Below are positions 32,558-43,137 of a DNA stretch of 64,000 nt, one piece after another. Position 1 is the first letter of the stretch, and every line of letters starts with the position of its first letter. This DNA comes from Cylindrodendrum hubeiense. Taxonomy: Eukaryota > Ascomycota > Sordariomycetes > Hypocreales > Nectriaceae. The position numbers and the translations under genes were made by a program. The notes below the pieces were generated by a model. The model saw only the letters and a list, made by a program, of their open reading frames with translations, did no database searches and was not told where the DNA came from. The stretch is taken from the NCBI GenBank assembly GCA_014621425.1, contig JAANBB010000042.1, forward strand, positions 1-64,000, given 5' to 3'.

Positions 32558-33625
32558 ATGGCTCAGAGAGTGCTGCTGACAGGTGCGAACGGGTTCATCG
32601 CCCAGCACATTCTATCTCAACTTCTTGAAGCTGGTCACTCTGTTCGGGCGGTCGTTCGTAGTCAAGCCAAGGCAGACCAACTTCGCGGTTCTTTTGCCAA
32701 GGACGTCTCCTTGCAGAAGCTGGACTTTGCCTTGGTGCCCGACATCACGGCCCCCTCTGCCTTTGACAATGCCTTGGCCTCAAAACCACCGTTCGATACA
32801 GTACTCCACACCGCGTCGCCTTTCAACTATCGCCAGGTCACGAATAATCTCGAGTTCCTTGAGCCCGCTCAAAAGGGCACCGTTGAGATCTTGCAGGGCA
32901 TCACCCGCGTGGCGCCGACCGTTAAGCGGGTAATCCTGACAAGCTCAATCGCTTCGGTCATGGACTTCTCTGCGCCCAAGGAAACCAACCCGGCCAAGAT
33001 CTATACTGCCGAAGACTGGAACCCGACAACCTGGGAGGCCGCCCTATCAGCACCAGTCATAAACACCGCATATGTTGCCAGCAAAAAGTTTGCCGAGAAG
33101 GCCGCGTGGGATTTCATTGCCCAACAGAACCCGGGCTTTGACCTTGTTGTCATCAACCCGACCATGGTCTATGGGCCACTCTACGACCCCGCCATCTTTG
33201 GCAGCCCGCAGGAACTGAACCAGAGCAACTTTGGCTTGTGGAACAACTTTCTCAGGCCAGGTCTGAGTTCTTCCTCCCCGGTCCCGGCCAACACGCTGCA
33301 CCTATATGCCGATGTTCGTGACGTAGCCCGCGCCCACGTGCTGTCTGTAACGACGCCGGAAGCTAGCGGCAAGCGATTCATCATCAGTGCCGACAGGATC
33401 TCTAACCAGCGCATCGCCAATATATTCAGACACGCGCTGAAAGATCTCAAGAGTAGAATCCCAAAGGGAGAACCTGAGAAAGAGGCGTTACCGGAGGGAT
33501 CGTATGGCGCTGACTCGTCGCCAGCGAAGAACATACTGGGCTTGACATTTCACAGTGCTGAGGAGACTTTTGCACAGATTGCCAAACAGCTTCTAATAAT
33601 TGAGGAGCGATCTTCAAACAATTAA
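32558..33625 (+). CDS. NAD(P)-dependent extended SDR, GRE2 / dihydroflavonol-4-reductase-like aldehyde or ketone reductase, 355 aa
   Basis: Single exon, ATG at 32558 in a good ACCATGG context. The cofactor motif VLLTGANGFIAQHI is at residues 5-18, followed by AVVRSQAKAD. Other family landmarks are VLHTASPF, VKRVILTSSIASVM (catalytic Ser/Thr region), AYVASKKFAEKAAW (YxxxK motif) and VVINPTMVYGP. The length and motifs match yeast GRE2 methylglyoxal/isovaleraldehyde reductase and fungal ketoreductases. It likely reduces small aldehydes or ketones with NADPH in the cytosol. The C-terminus ends hydrophilic without an obvious targeting signal. Confidence 0.92.
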   Translation: MAQRVLLTGANGFIAQHILSQLLEAGHSVRAVVRSQAKADQLRGSFAKDVSLQKLDFALVPDITAPSAFDNALASKPPFDTVLHTASPFNYRQVTNNLEFLEPAQKGTVEILQGITRVAPTVKRVILTSSIASVMDFSAPKETNPAKIYTAEDWNPTTWEAALSAPVINTAYVASKKFAEKAAWDFIAQQNPGFDLVVINPTMVYGPLYDPAIFGSPQELNQSNFGLWNNFLRPGLSSSSPVPANTLHLYADVRDVARAHVLSVTTPEASGKRFIISADRISNQRIANIFRHALKDLKSRIPKGEPEKEALPEGSYGADSSPAKNILGLTFHSAEETFAQIAKQLLIIEERSSNN

Positions 33626-34673
33626 AATCTAGCCATAAGCTATTTATCAAAATTTTAAATTTAGTATAGTGAAGACAGCTGGTTAAATTCGGTTGATTAA
33701 ATATTTATTCTTTGAGCTGGGTAAAGGGGCTAGCATTGCCACTTGCTCCTACTGCATGGGATATATCCCAATATTATACCAATAGTATATATAGTATTAA
33801 AACCACTTGGACTATTTACTTAGAACAAGATATAACCAAACTCGACGGGGTTAGTACTAACAAGAGCAGGCTTCCCCTTGGTAAATTCCGCCCTACCTAG
33901 TTGGAGTCCGTACTGGTCCTGGTGCGATCGGCATGCTATGTCCTCAGCGTCGGGAGCTGGAATGTGAGGAATGTTGACGCTGGTGCTCTCGAGTTGGAGC
34001 TTGGTAGTGTGGTAGTTGGCGCTGGTTAGATGACCAAATGGAATTCTGACAGGTGTTTGGTTGTGAACAACCCCATTGAATACAAGGAGGTTTTGTAGGC
34101 CACCGGAGCTTGTCGGACAGCCGGCTGAGCTGCGGGCGAACAAGGAGAGAGATTAGGATACTTCTGGCACAACGAGCACACGCCAAGCCAATTTTCAGCG
34201 CAATACGAGGTCTCAACCTCCATGGTCGCTCGGCCACTACCAATAGTTGCCTAGCGTGCTTGGCGGCAGGGACTGCGGTTTGCAACGGCGTATTTGAAGC
34301 TTGTCCCAGACAGGACTATCGTCATTTCAACATTACATCAAATTGAAAAAGAAATACGCCTACACCAGTCCTGATATATTTTTAAATTCACTAAAACAGC
34401 ATGTCAATCTGATACACGCACCCTCATCTTTGAACCTGCACCGATCTATTGTATTATGAGGTGGCGCGTAGCAAGTGCATCAAATCAAAGACCTCGGCCA
34501 GGGCTCTCATGACCTGGCGAGGCATACAGCACAGCCTGAAACACGTGATTCGGGAGGGGTTAATATTTGCTGGCAATGTTTCTGCATGGTCACAGGGAGG
34601 AACCCTCAACCGTTCACAATCGCTGCCTAACAGTACGAATATTCAGAAAGCATCCGGCAAAACCAACTCGAAC
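33626..34673. other. Intergenic, uncertain minus-strand open stretches
   Basis: About 1 kb. Two overlapping minus-strand frames (33820-34143 and 33944-34285) are open but show no family motif, and I could not join them by plausible splicing. Confidence 0.45.
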
Positions 34674-36462
34674 ATGTCGTCAGAAGCAGAGCCACTACTT
34701 CGGGGATCCGATGTGACAATAACAGCGCCCGACCCACCGCCGGAACCATCTGACAACACCACGCGCAGCCGCATCTTGGCTACCTTTCGCGCAACCTTCA
34801 ATTGGCGACAATATCCTCGGGACCTCTGGGTTTGCATTCTTTTGCGCACCCTATTTGACCTTGGAGCCAGAACTGTTGATTACCCGTTTGTGAGACTTGT
34901 GATGTACGCCTCGTGTAGAGCTTACCGAGAAGATAATGGCCTGCCACCGCCCGACCAAGATGGGGACTTCTGCGGGGGAGACGACTATGACGAAAGGCCA
35001 GTGTTTATCATTTTAAACACACTCTTCCCTCTCTCAATTTTTGTTGGTATGGTAGAGAATGTTATTTGCATGGAATTAAACTGATTCTTGCTAGCAATCC
35101 TTGTACATCTACCGATGGGCTATCTCCTAGACAAAAGGGGAAAGCGTCTGGCTCTGGGCCTGAACATTGCTAGTCTTATTATGTACCATGCATTTCTTGT
35201 ATTCGTCGGTAGGTTGCTCGCTCGCTCGCAGGAACTGCACTGAAGCATCGTTTAGCATACACACCAGGGGTTCCTTTTTGGTGCCTCTACCTGGCGCCAG
35301 TTTTCATTCTCACTGGTGGCGGGCCCTGGACCACTGTCTCACTTATCTACGCCATCATTAGCACCAAATTGAAGCCAAACCAGAGGTATGTTGTCGCATG
35401 CGATGCTCCTCTATCATACGCCTCCTATTACGTTTTAACACTATCCCCAGGACTACTGCCTTTGCTATAATGGAGGGGTTTTCCGTTTTTGCCGTCTTCA
35501 TAGGGCAACATATCGGAATGGCCTGCACAAGCATCCCTATGTGGATCCCATACCTCATATCTCTAACTACCTTCCTCCTGATGCTTGCACCAACGTATCT
35601 CATCTCTCGAGATGCTAGGGACGACCTTAATATTGTAGCTGAAGAGGCTCTATCGGCTGAACGAGAGCCGCTTCTGGATGACAGGATTCCACGCGACCAG
35701 CACATCACCGATGAAGCCCCACCTCCAAGATTTTGGCAACATCCCAAGGCAGGGATGTTGGCTAATTGCTTCGGGTCTATTTTCCTGCTCTCCGTGGCAG
35801 GAGGCTCCGCGGGAGTTCTCATTTCCTGGATATTTTCACGTTTTAGCGGAGTGAACTTTGCTATTGTATGCTCAGGTTTTATATCGAGACATAGGATTCG
35901 TCAACTAACTACCTCACAGATCATCAATTTCTTCTTACCCAGTAGAATCACTTTGCTAGTTCTCTTCTTCGTCCTGTTACCAGTAACTGGTAATTGGTTG
36001 GTCGATATCAACAAGATGAGTGCCCCAGCCAGAGATCTTTCTCTCTCTATTTGGAGCTTGTCTATCTCGGCGGTAGGCTTCTTTATAATTACCTTTGCTC
36101 CTAACATTATATTGATTTCCCTCGGGTTTGCCGTGGCGTCTCTGGGTTCGGGTGTGGTGCTTACGTTGAAAGCATTTCTCGTATCAAGTGTGGATCCTGC
36201 AAACGCAGGACGCCTCATGACAGCCATCTCTGCCATCGGACTTACTGGTGCTCTCATCTCGGGCCCAATCATGGCCCTTCTTCATTCCTTGGCTAATGAA
36301 ATTGAATCATTTGTCCTAGGGCTTCCGTTTCTGACATCGACGGTAAATGAATCACGTCAATACTATATGTCTTCGGATTATCTAACATGCGTCTAGATCC
36401 TGTATCTACTCAGTATCTATCTGCTACTCCGGGTCCGTAGGACACAGTCTGAAGCCGTCTAA
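34674..36462 (+). CDS. MFS transporter, six exons, 506 aa
   Basis: Exons are 34674-35046, 35095-35208, 35256-35385, 35451-35865, 35920-36342 and 36397-36462. All phases agree, and each join restores membrane-transporter text: LSIFV joins AILVHLPMGYLLDKRGKR (the MFS loop 2-3 motif), then FLVFV to AYTPGVPFW, KLKPNQR to TTAFAIMEGFSV, VNFAI to IINFFLPSR, PFLTST to ILYLLSIYLLLR. The opening DLWVCILLRTLFDLGARTVDYPFVRLV and a cytosolic N-terminus with PLLRGS fit a fungal MFS clade often found near metabolite genes. A central loop (AERE.PLLDDRIPRDQ) separates the two halves. The substrate is unknown. The ATG at 34674 is preferred; open sequence extends upstream to 34449 but looks like UTR. Confidence 0.9.
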
Positions 36463-37028
36463 TGTGCTTCCAAAAGCGAAGTAGGCTTTAGATAAGGAGA
36501 AGGGGTAATATACGTTAAATGGCTTCTTTCACATAAAGATGAAGAGGGCTGTAACAGTTTACTGATTGGCCGAGAACTTCTTATAAGATAGTCAAGTTAA
36601 CACTATGTGACAGAGTTATATGTCAAACCCTCCCTCTTGAATTATGTGTTAACAGGATCTCAAAGAAGCCCAGAGATAGCGACGAATCAAATAACCAGTG
36701 AGATGAGGAGGTTTTCAAACCTTTGTATTGCAACCACAGCTGGCTCGGCGATGTAAGCTGAACCTTGCCTCGGGGAGATCATTATCAAAAGGATATCTAT
36801 GCTTGCAAAGACACAGACAGGTTTATGGCCATCGACATCAAGTAGGAATGGTCATAGAGTCGGTGGGAGCACGTTAACCCTTAATAATACCATCCGTTAT
36901 ATTCTGAAGGCACTCTTGAGCTGTATACCTGTGTTTGGTCTTCGCCAGACTGACCATAGAAGCTACTAGATGATATTTGACACATCTCCAACGTCGTTTC
37001 TGCTCACATTTGAGAAAAGAGACACACC
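36463..37028. other. Convergent intergenic region
   Basis: About 570 bp between two 3' ends. I see no gene or repeat. Confidence 0.5.
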
Positions 37029-37871
37029 CTACAGGCCCTGCTGCTTCTTCAAAACATCAATCAACTTCTGATGCTCCCCAATGTCCGTGTTCAATCCCTC
37101 AATTGTCTTCTGCAACCCTGGGATCACGAGACCGACAATCTCCTTGTTCAATCCATCAATCTTGCTCTGAAGCTCAACGTTGCGGATGTGAGCTTGCTCA
37201 AGAGCCTTGTGATCCTCAGCGTCATGCTCCTGAGCCTTCTTCCACTCATCGTGTTCCTTCTTCTTCTCAGCGTCCAGGTCGGCCGTAAGCTTCGCCTCGG
37301 CTGCCTGGGCGTTGAGGAGAGCTCGCTCAAGCTGTAAAATTCGATCTTGCTGAGTCTTTTCTTTCTTCGTCTCTTGATCGACAGCTGATCTCAGCTGCAG
37401 GATGATATTCTCGTCCTGTTTCTTGATGCTCTCAAGGCGAGATATATCAGACCTGAGCACTTGTTCCGTGCTTTGAAGATTTTTATAGAGTTTTTCGAGT
37501 TGTGCATACGACTGAAGGGGATGCATCATTCCATCGACGGCGACTCTACCATCGGCTAGAATGTAGTAGTAGCTGTCGTCGGATGCGATGGCATCCTGGA
37601 TGTGGCCGTAATCGTGAATTCCAACCCACTCATTTTGCTGTCGAAGAAAACGGAAAAGTTTGCCGTTTGTTTGAAGCTTGTAGAGGAAGTCCTTGGTTCC
37701 AACAATGGAAGTGAGGTCTTCTGGGCGAGAAATGGACGTCCAGGTCTTGTTGTATGGGTAGGTGTAGTCCCATCTCCAGATAGAACCGTCCCTGTCTCGT
37801 CTGTAAAGAGCCCCATCTGCCCAGACCAACTGCACAGCATTGCGGGAGTTTTCGATTTCAGTGTAGCCCAT
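37029..37871 (-). CDS. Tectonin-like N-terminus plus long coiled coil, hypothetical, 280 aa
   Basis: Single exon, ATG at 37871 with a TATA box about 120 bp upstream. Residues 1-115 contain repeated blade-like units of the form 'W.DG.LYRRDRDGSIWRW', 'FLYKLQTNGKLFRFL' and 'YYYILADGRVAV', resembling tectonin/tachylectin beta-propeller repeats. Residues about 120-280 are almost all Glu, Lys, Gln, Leu and Ala in heptads, a long coiled coil, ending IGEHQKLIDVLKKQQGL. No signal peptide is seen, so it is probably intracellular. I know no named family with this exact architecture. It may be a cytosolic lectin or scaffold, but that is inference. Confidence 0.8.
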   Translation of the reverse strand: MGYTEIENSRNAVQLVWADGALYRRDRDGSIWRWDYTYPYNKTWTSISRPEDLTSIVGTKDFLYKLQTNGKLFRFLRQQNEWVGIHDYGHIQDAIASDDSYYYILADGRVAVDGMMHPLQSYAQLEKLYKNLQSTEQVLRSDISRLESIKKQDENIILQLRSAVDQETKKEKTQQDRILQLERALLNAQAAEAKLTADLDAEKKKEHDEWKKAQEHDAEDHKALEQAHIRNVELQSKIDGLNKEIVGLVIPGLQKTIEGLNTDIGEHQKLIDVLKKQQGL

Positions 37872-37987
37872 GGTGAGATATGTAATGAGGTGGTTTGAAA
37901 GGTTTTATAATGTGATTGATGACTTTGGTCTGCTTTTTGTCTGACTGGGAAGCTTGGTGTGTCGAATACCAGAGGGTAGAAGCGTGT

Positions 37988-37996
37988 CCTTTTATA
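37988..37996 (-). promoter_or_regulatory. TATA box of the tectonin/coiled-coil gene
   Basis: TATAAAAGG on the minus strand about 120 bp upstream of the ATG at 37871. Confidence 0.45.
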
Positions 37997-38171
37997 CATG
38001 TTCCGGAGCTAGAGAACTTCGTTACAAACCATGACATTAGCTTCTGCCAGTGTTCATCGGATCAAAAATCACTGCCTCAGATCCAAGCATTGACCTCTAC
38101 TCACACCAGCTTACGTGCTTTGCTGACGTGGCCCGTTGTTGAAACGTGATTGCGAGTGCTTCGTTACTAGT

Positions 38172-38419
38172 TTCTGAATAGGGATATGATTGGAATCGAA
38201 GGCTAGCTGAATTCAAGCCACAATACAGCGGTGATTCGTCCAGCGAGATCGTTCTACACAATTCGGCCCAGGCGATGCAGAGCTAATTCCGCGTGTATTG
38301 TGAGGGTGGCCCATCGCTGGAAATGCGACTTGGAATTCTTCGATGTCTGTTCTGGATAGGGAAAGGGTTGGAACAGAAGGCTAGCTGAATTTTAACCCCA
38401 ATACAAGAATGATTGGTCG
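38172..38419. repeat. Imperfect direct repeat pair, about 70 bp each
   Basis: Copies lie at about 38172-38240 and 38350-38419. They share TCTG.ATAGGGA, TTGGAA..GAAGGCTAGCTGAATT, CAATACA and TGATT.GTC in the same order. Confidence 0.7.
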
Positions 38420-38467
38420 AAATAAATATCTGAGCCCCCTTCAGTGCAAGAAGCTAGATGATGTGGA

Positions 38468-38738
38468 GATATTACGACGTGCATCTAATGCAGGTCTCCG
38501 CCGAGAGACCCTCAGCTGCTTACTCGCCTTGCCGCTGAAAGCTCGACTGGCTCACAATACAACAAACGGCGACGCCACCAAAGCGATGGCCTCATAAATT
38601 AGTAAATGCAGAGCTATTGCGACGCACATTTAGTGCACGTCTCCGCCAATGCTCCCTCAGCTGCTTACTTCCTCTGCGGGGGAAAACTTGACTGGTCCAA
38701 ACGACAAGAGACGACGCCACCACCAAAGCGATTGCCCA
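38468..38738. repeat. Imperfect tandem repeat, two units of about 125-130 bp, period about 143
   Basis: Units lie at about 38468-38597 and 38613-38738. Both contain GTCTCCGCC, CCTCAGCTGCTTACT, CTTGACTGG-like, GACGCCACC and CAAAGCGAT in order. About three quarters of positions agree by eye. Confidence 0.75.
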
Positions 38739-39049
38739 ATTAATCGAGGCATGTAGCAGCTCAATTACCTTTCTAAGAACATGGCGCTCGTCATCTTCCA
38801 AGTCTGCATACGATAGTGTGTTTCCTTGCCAAGATCGTCAGCAAGCTAAGCACCCGAGCTGACGAGGTCGAGTGGATCGTTCACAACTGCATAAGCGATG
38901 GCTGGAAACGCGACAGCTGCATGAGCGATATCTAGAAAACGGCCTCTATTGCGGGGTTGGGCAAGATCAACTGACGCCATTTAAAAAAAAACAACGAGCA
39001 CAATCTCACGGAACGCTCGGATTAAGTGAGCTATGGAAGTCCAACTGCT

Positions 39050-40427
39050 CTACAATTTTGCCTGCTCCTTTCCCGTCAAAACCCGCATTTGTGGTCCGCC
39101 ACGACTTCCATCTCCACTCATTGCTCGCTTCGAGTTCCCACTCTCACCACGTCGAGCAGCCCATTTGTTTTGGAGTTCTGGTGAGGCCTTGCGCTCAAAA
39201 CAATCGGCAATGTGTTTTCCGAGCACAGGGAGGAACTTGAAGGCACTGTGGAGAGCTGTTAGCATCTTGACGGAAGGGCGGAATGAATCCCACCGGCAAA
39301 ATATAAATGAACACTTACTGTCCTGAGCCACCCGTCGCAAAGAATAATCCCTCCGTATCCGGGTGGTAGTCGACCATAAAGTCGCTCTTAGGAGTGTCCG
39401 TGTACCAACACATCCTCAGATTTGCCCATGGACGATCGCCAACTTCGGGGAAGAAGAACTTGGCCCCCTCGCGAAGCGCCTTCTCTGCATCGTCGGGCAA
39501 GTAGCCAGTAGCTGCATTGTTCCCCCGGAGTTTCGGGGTGGATATGACGCGACCCGGACCGACCTGAACCTGAGTTGCGAATCCAAACCCGTGGCGGGCT
39601 AGTTTTAACTGGTGCGTGTCTGGTGTGGGTGGGAAGCAAAAGACACCAGTGTCCATATTCACCATGACGGGCATCGCACTCATGCGCTTTGCCTCATCTG
39701 GACTCAGCTGAATGAAACCCACAGGCTGGCCAACGGCCATGATGTTATGGTTCATGTCGGGGACTAGTCCATTTGTCCAAGCACCAGTAGCAAGAACAAC
39801 AGTATCTGCAAATATCTTGGTCCCTGCGGCGGTCTGGACGCCGGTGATGCGAGACCCGACTTTTTCAAGCGACACCACCGTGCCGTGGGCACCAGTGACA
39901 AATGAGACGCCAGCCAAGCTACACCGGGTGGCGAGTCCCCGAATTGCATCGTGGGCGTTGGCCCACCCGCCCATGTTGTTGTGCATCACTGCTGCATCCT
40001 TCAGGTCGGTCTGTACACCCGGGTAGAGAGTTTTGATTCGTTTGTCTGCTTCGTGAGCCTCAAATAATTCCATGGGCTGCTGGGACTTCTGCTCCTGGCG
40101 CATGCTGCGATATCCCTGCATGTAGGGGCTGTTGCCAGCGGACAGCATCATGAAGCCGGATTCATGGTATTGAGAGGCCCAGTTGGAACTACGCCACTCT
40201 GCCAGGGCGTCGACAGCGAGGGCCGAGTAGAACGGGTCTGCATATTCCGAGCGAATGATGCGCGAGACATCAACACTGCTGCCATCTGGCACTGGGGGCA
40301 TATACCGGTCAAGAACTGTGATATTGGTGTAGCTCCTATTGGTGGCGAGGTCGTATGCGAGACTGAGGCCAAAAACGCCAGCGCCGACGATGATCAGCGG
40401 TGCATCTTTGGATGGTGTGGAAGGCAT
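39050..40427 (-). CDS. Fructosyl amino acid oxidase (amadoriase) / sarcosine oxidase family flavoenzyme, two exons, 434 aa
   Basis: FAD enzyme that oxidatively deglycates Amadori products or related N-methyl amines, giving H2O2. Exons are 40427-39319 and 39245-39050, with a 73-nt intron (GTAAGT donor). The join restores ATGGSGH to AFKFLPVLG, a family hallmark. The FAD motif is IIVGAGVFGLSLA (residues about 11-23); VVLATGAWTN is also present. NLRMCWYTDTP carries the Cys to which FAD is covalently bound in this family. The last three residues are AKL, a PTS1 signal, so it is probably peroxisomal, as known for fungal amadoriases. The segment between the FKFLPV motif and the tail (RRGESGNSKRAMSGDG) is Ser/Gly-rich. 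A Zn2Cys6 regulator starts divergently 534 bp away. Confidence 0.93.
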
Positions 40428-40961
40428 CGTATCTGAGCACGACCAAGTTGAGGATTTGATTGTAAAGATCTAAAACGGCTCACAAATAGATTGCGGATTC
40501 AGATATTCTTGAAGGATGCCGGTGTCTCACATTTCTACTTATACCGCCTCATCCGGAATTTGCAATGATCACGACGGCGTAGGTGGGCACGGAAATTGTA
40601 GGTATCGCCAAACGGCCCCACCATGCCAGAGGGAAGCAACGAACTCTTTAGCCTGAGGTTAATGCCGATGCAAGCCAGCGAATATTTCCCTAATTCACTC
40701 AAATAGCGATCATTATCTGAGTCCAATAATATGCCTACAGTCACTGTTGGATTGCGAGACAGATAATTAAAGTCACCGTAGCCCAACTGCCGGCAGATAT
40801 AATTTCCGGTCACGTGCCTTGCTCGTATTGGAGCCGACCGGATTTTCTCTCGTTTTTCGTTTTCCCTTTTCCGTGCCCACTCTAGAACCCGGACACTCTG
40901 ACTCTGCGTATCCTGCCTGTGGACTCCGTGAATCGGTGTAGGGTGGCGTGCTTCACTCACG
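40428..40961. promoter_or_regulatory. Shared divergent promoter region of the oxidase and Zn2Cys6 regulator
   Basis: 534 bp separate the two ATGs, with no gene between. Pathway-specific regulation is a reasonable guess from layout alone. I did not find a convincing CGG(Nx)CCG palindrome by eye. Confidence 0.5.
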
Positions 40962-43137
40962 ATGATAAAATCCGCGTCTGTAGGGAAGAGCCGTGCCCGG
41001 CGATCTTGTGAGCGGTGTCGGTAAGTAATCCCAGCGAGACAGTTGAGCAGTGAGCTGATATAGGGTAACTCCAGTCAAAAGAAGACGAAATGTCCTGCAG
41101 AACAACCTATTTGTTCCTTCTGTCGCCGTCTTAAACAAACTTGCGTGTATCTTCCTAGAAATAAATCCAAGGCCCTGAATAATGGGTCAAAGGTGTCTAC
41201 CGCGTGAGAAGTCCATACCCCGCACATTTTCACTCTCACCCTAATCACGATCACGCAATCTAGATTCATAACCGAGCAACAAACTCAAGATGTTACTTCC
41301 TCCTCATTCGGTGGTGGTCAACCAAGCTTAGCTGTTGATGACACTCTTCAACTACCCAACGCCCCAAGCGATTTATACTTGTCGAAAAACACATGGTAGG
41401 ACTGAGTTCATGCATTCATCACACTATTATCTAACGGGGGCGTAGGCAATCATCAAACCCCGAGCCGCCCCCAGAGTTACTCGACTATTTTATCAAGATA
41501 TATCATGAGAAAATCTACTTTCAACCACTGCCCCTTTTCAACTCAAACACCCTCCGAGAAGAGCTCTTGTCATTTCCGAATCACCTTCGATGGGCCTTTC
41601 TCGCCCTCGTGCTTCACTACTCCAGCCATCCGTTTTACTCAGGCTTAGAACTCGAGGCTATCGAATTTTATACTACTTGCTCTCGAAACATATCTATGGA
41701 GCTGTGCATCAAAGGCGTCACGAAAATCGAGGTATTGCAGTCCATGTGTCTCTTGACCCTCTGTGAGATCATTGGTAAGAATGTGCTGCTTCCTTTAACA
41801 TAATATCAGACATGCTCATCCTATGTTAGCCGGCGATTCTGCTCGTGCATGGATGTCCATTGGGACCGTTTGCAGATTACAAGCATTGCGATTATCATCT
41901 CTACCAACAGTTTCAGAAATCCTCTCCAGCGCGGACTCCATTTCGAGGTGTTACTGGAGCATCATGATACTTGAAAAAGTATTCACTCCCACCTTTACTA
42001 GTTTGTCGCAGTGTCGATACCGCCCTGATTACCCTGAGAGTGCCTCTCTACCTACGCCCCTGATCTCTTTTGCTAAGGGAAAAAGTCACTGCCCTGGTCT
42101 TTCTGATGCTTACGAAGTAGTCAGCCAAGATCATGGAATTAACGCCTATGCCCTCCAATCCATATGTATATGGGGGGACATTGTTTCATATCTCCAAGAT
42201 ATACGATCAGGAGGCTCCCACAGCCCTTGGCTATCGACATCGACTCATAATCAGCTTGCTGTCAAGGTATACGAACTGGAATGCAACTTTTCACACCTAC
42301 ACCTGCTCCGGAATGTGTCGTTCCCGGATCGACCTCCTTCTGACCTGTCAGGATACCGAGAATACTGGACTCCGTGGTTACAAATGCAAATAACTTCTCA
42401 CGCATCACAATGTGCCCTGAACAACCCATTCATCCACCTCGTTGCCCTTCGTGGGTTGAAAGGCGTCTCTCGACCCCGCTCGTTTCTCCAGCAGACGGTG
42501 GACCATGCTCTATTCAACTCTCGTTGGGTTGCACATTTGGTGGACATGTGTGAGGATTTAGCATTCGAACTTTCAGATCCGTTGATCGGACAGGCAATTG
42601 CAGCGACTGCAACTGTCCCGTGGCTCTTCCAGTTCGCCCGAGACGAGAAAGTCGCTGCGAGGGCCAAAGAAAACCTTCGAACATTTGAGACTATTCTCAA
42701 TCGTCAATCCAAGATTTGGCCTCATGTGGCTCATAAGGTATTCTAGAGCAGCGCAACAACAAATGACTGGATACTAAAGTTGTTTATAGCTCAAAATCCT
42801 CCAAACTCTCCAGTCTGCAGTTGATGAAAAGCTTCAAGACACAATTGCCGAAAACAGCACAATTCAATTTCGCCCAGAGCTACTCTGGGAGCTTCTCAAT
42901 TCCAGTATCTCTGAAACAATAGCAGAAGATTCATTAACCCTGCAACTAACATCCGAATCTCCGAGTGCTACCATCCAAATCACAACCAAATTTGTTCACC
43001 CGGTAGCTGAGACACAAGAAGACCGGCCAATTGACCCCAGTGCTACGGACAGCCTCTTGCAGATGCCCTTTGGTGGATTTCAAGACTCTTTCTTGGATGA
43101 ACTTTTGTCGGAGTCCTTTCTATCTGGGACTTTGTAG
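40962..43137 (+). CDS. Zn2Cys6 transcription factor with fungal-specific TF domain, six exons, 634 aa
   Basis: Exons are 40962-41020, 41075-41203, 41264-41395, 41446-41774, 41830-42737 and 42790-43137, all in phase. The zinc cluster is split by intron 1: RRSCERCR joins QKKTKCPAEQPICSFCRRLKQTC, giving all six cysteines. Later joins give NPEPPPELLDYF and CEIIAGDSARAW; DSARAWMSIGTVCRLQALRL and the following YWSIMILEK belong to the fungal-specific regulatory domain. The end is acidic and aromatic (FGGFQDSFLDELLSESF), a likely activation segment. The second intron uses a GTGAGA donor chosen because it keeps phase; the GTCAAA site 25 bp earlier would also fit. It lies divergent from the amadoriase gene. 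Confidence 0.9.

Larger units (their letters stand above)
37997..39049. other. Intergenic region with two imperfect repeat pairs
   Basis: About 1 kb that holds no gene but contains the repeat pairs at 38172-38419 and 38468-38738. Confidence 0.55.

Noticed and set aside
33820..34285. Overlapping minus-strand frames between the reductase and the MFS gene
   Set aside because: No consistent splice model or domain; possibly a short secreted gene, but not supportable.
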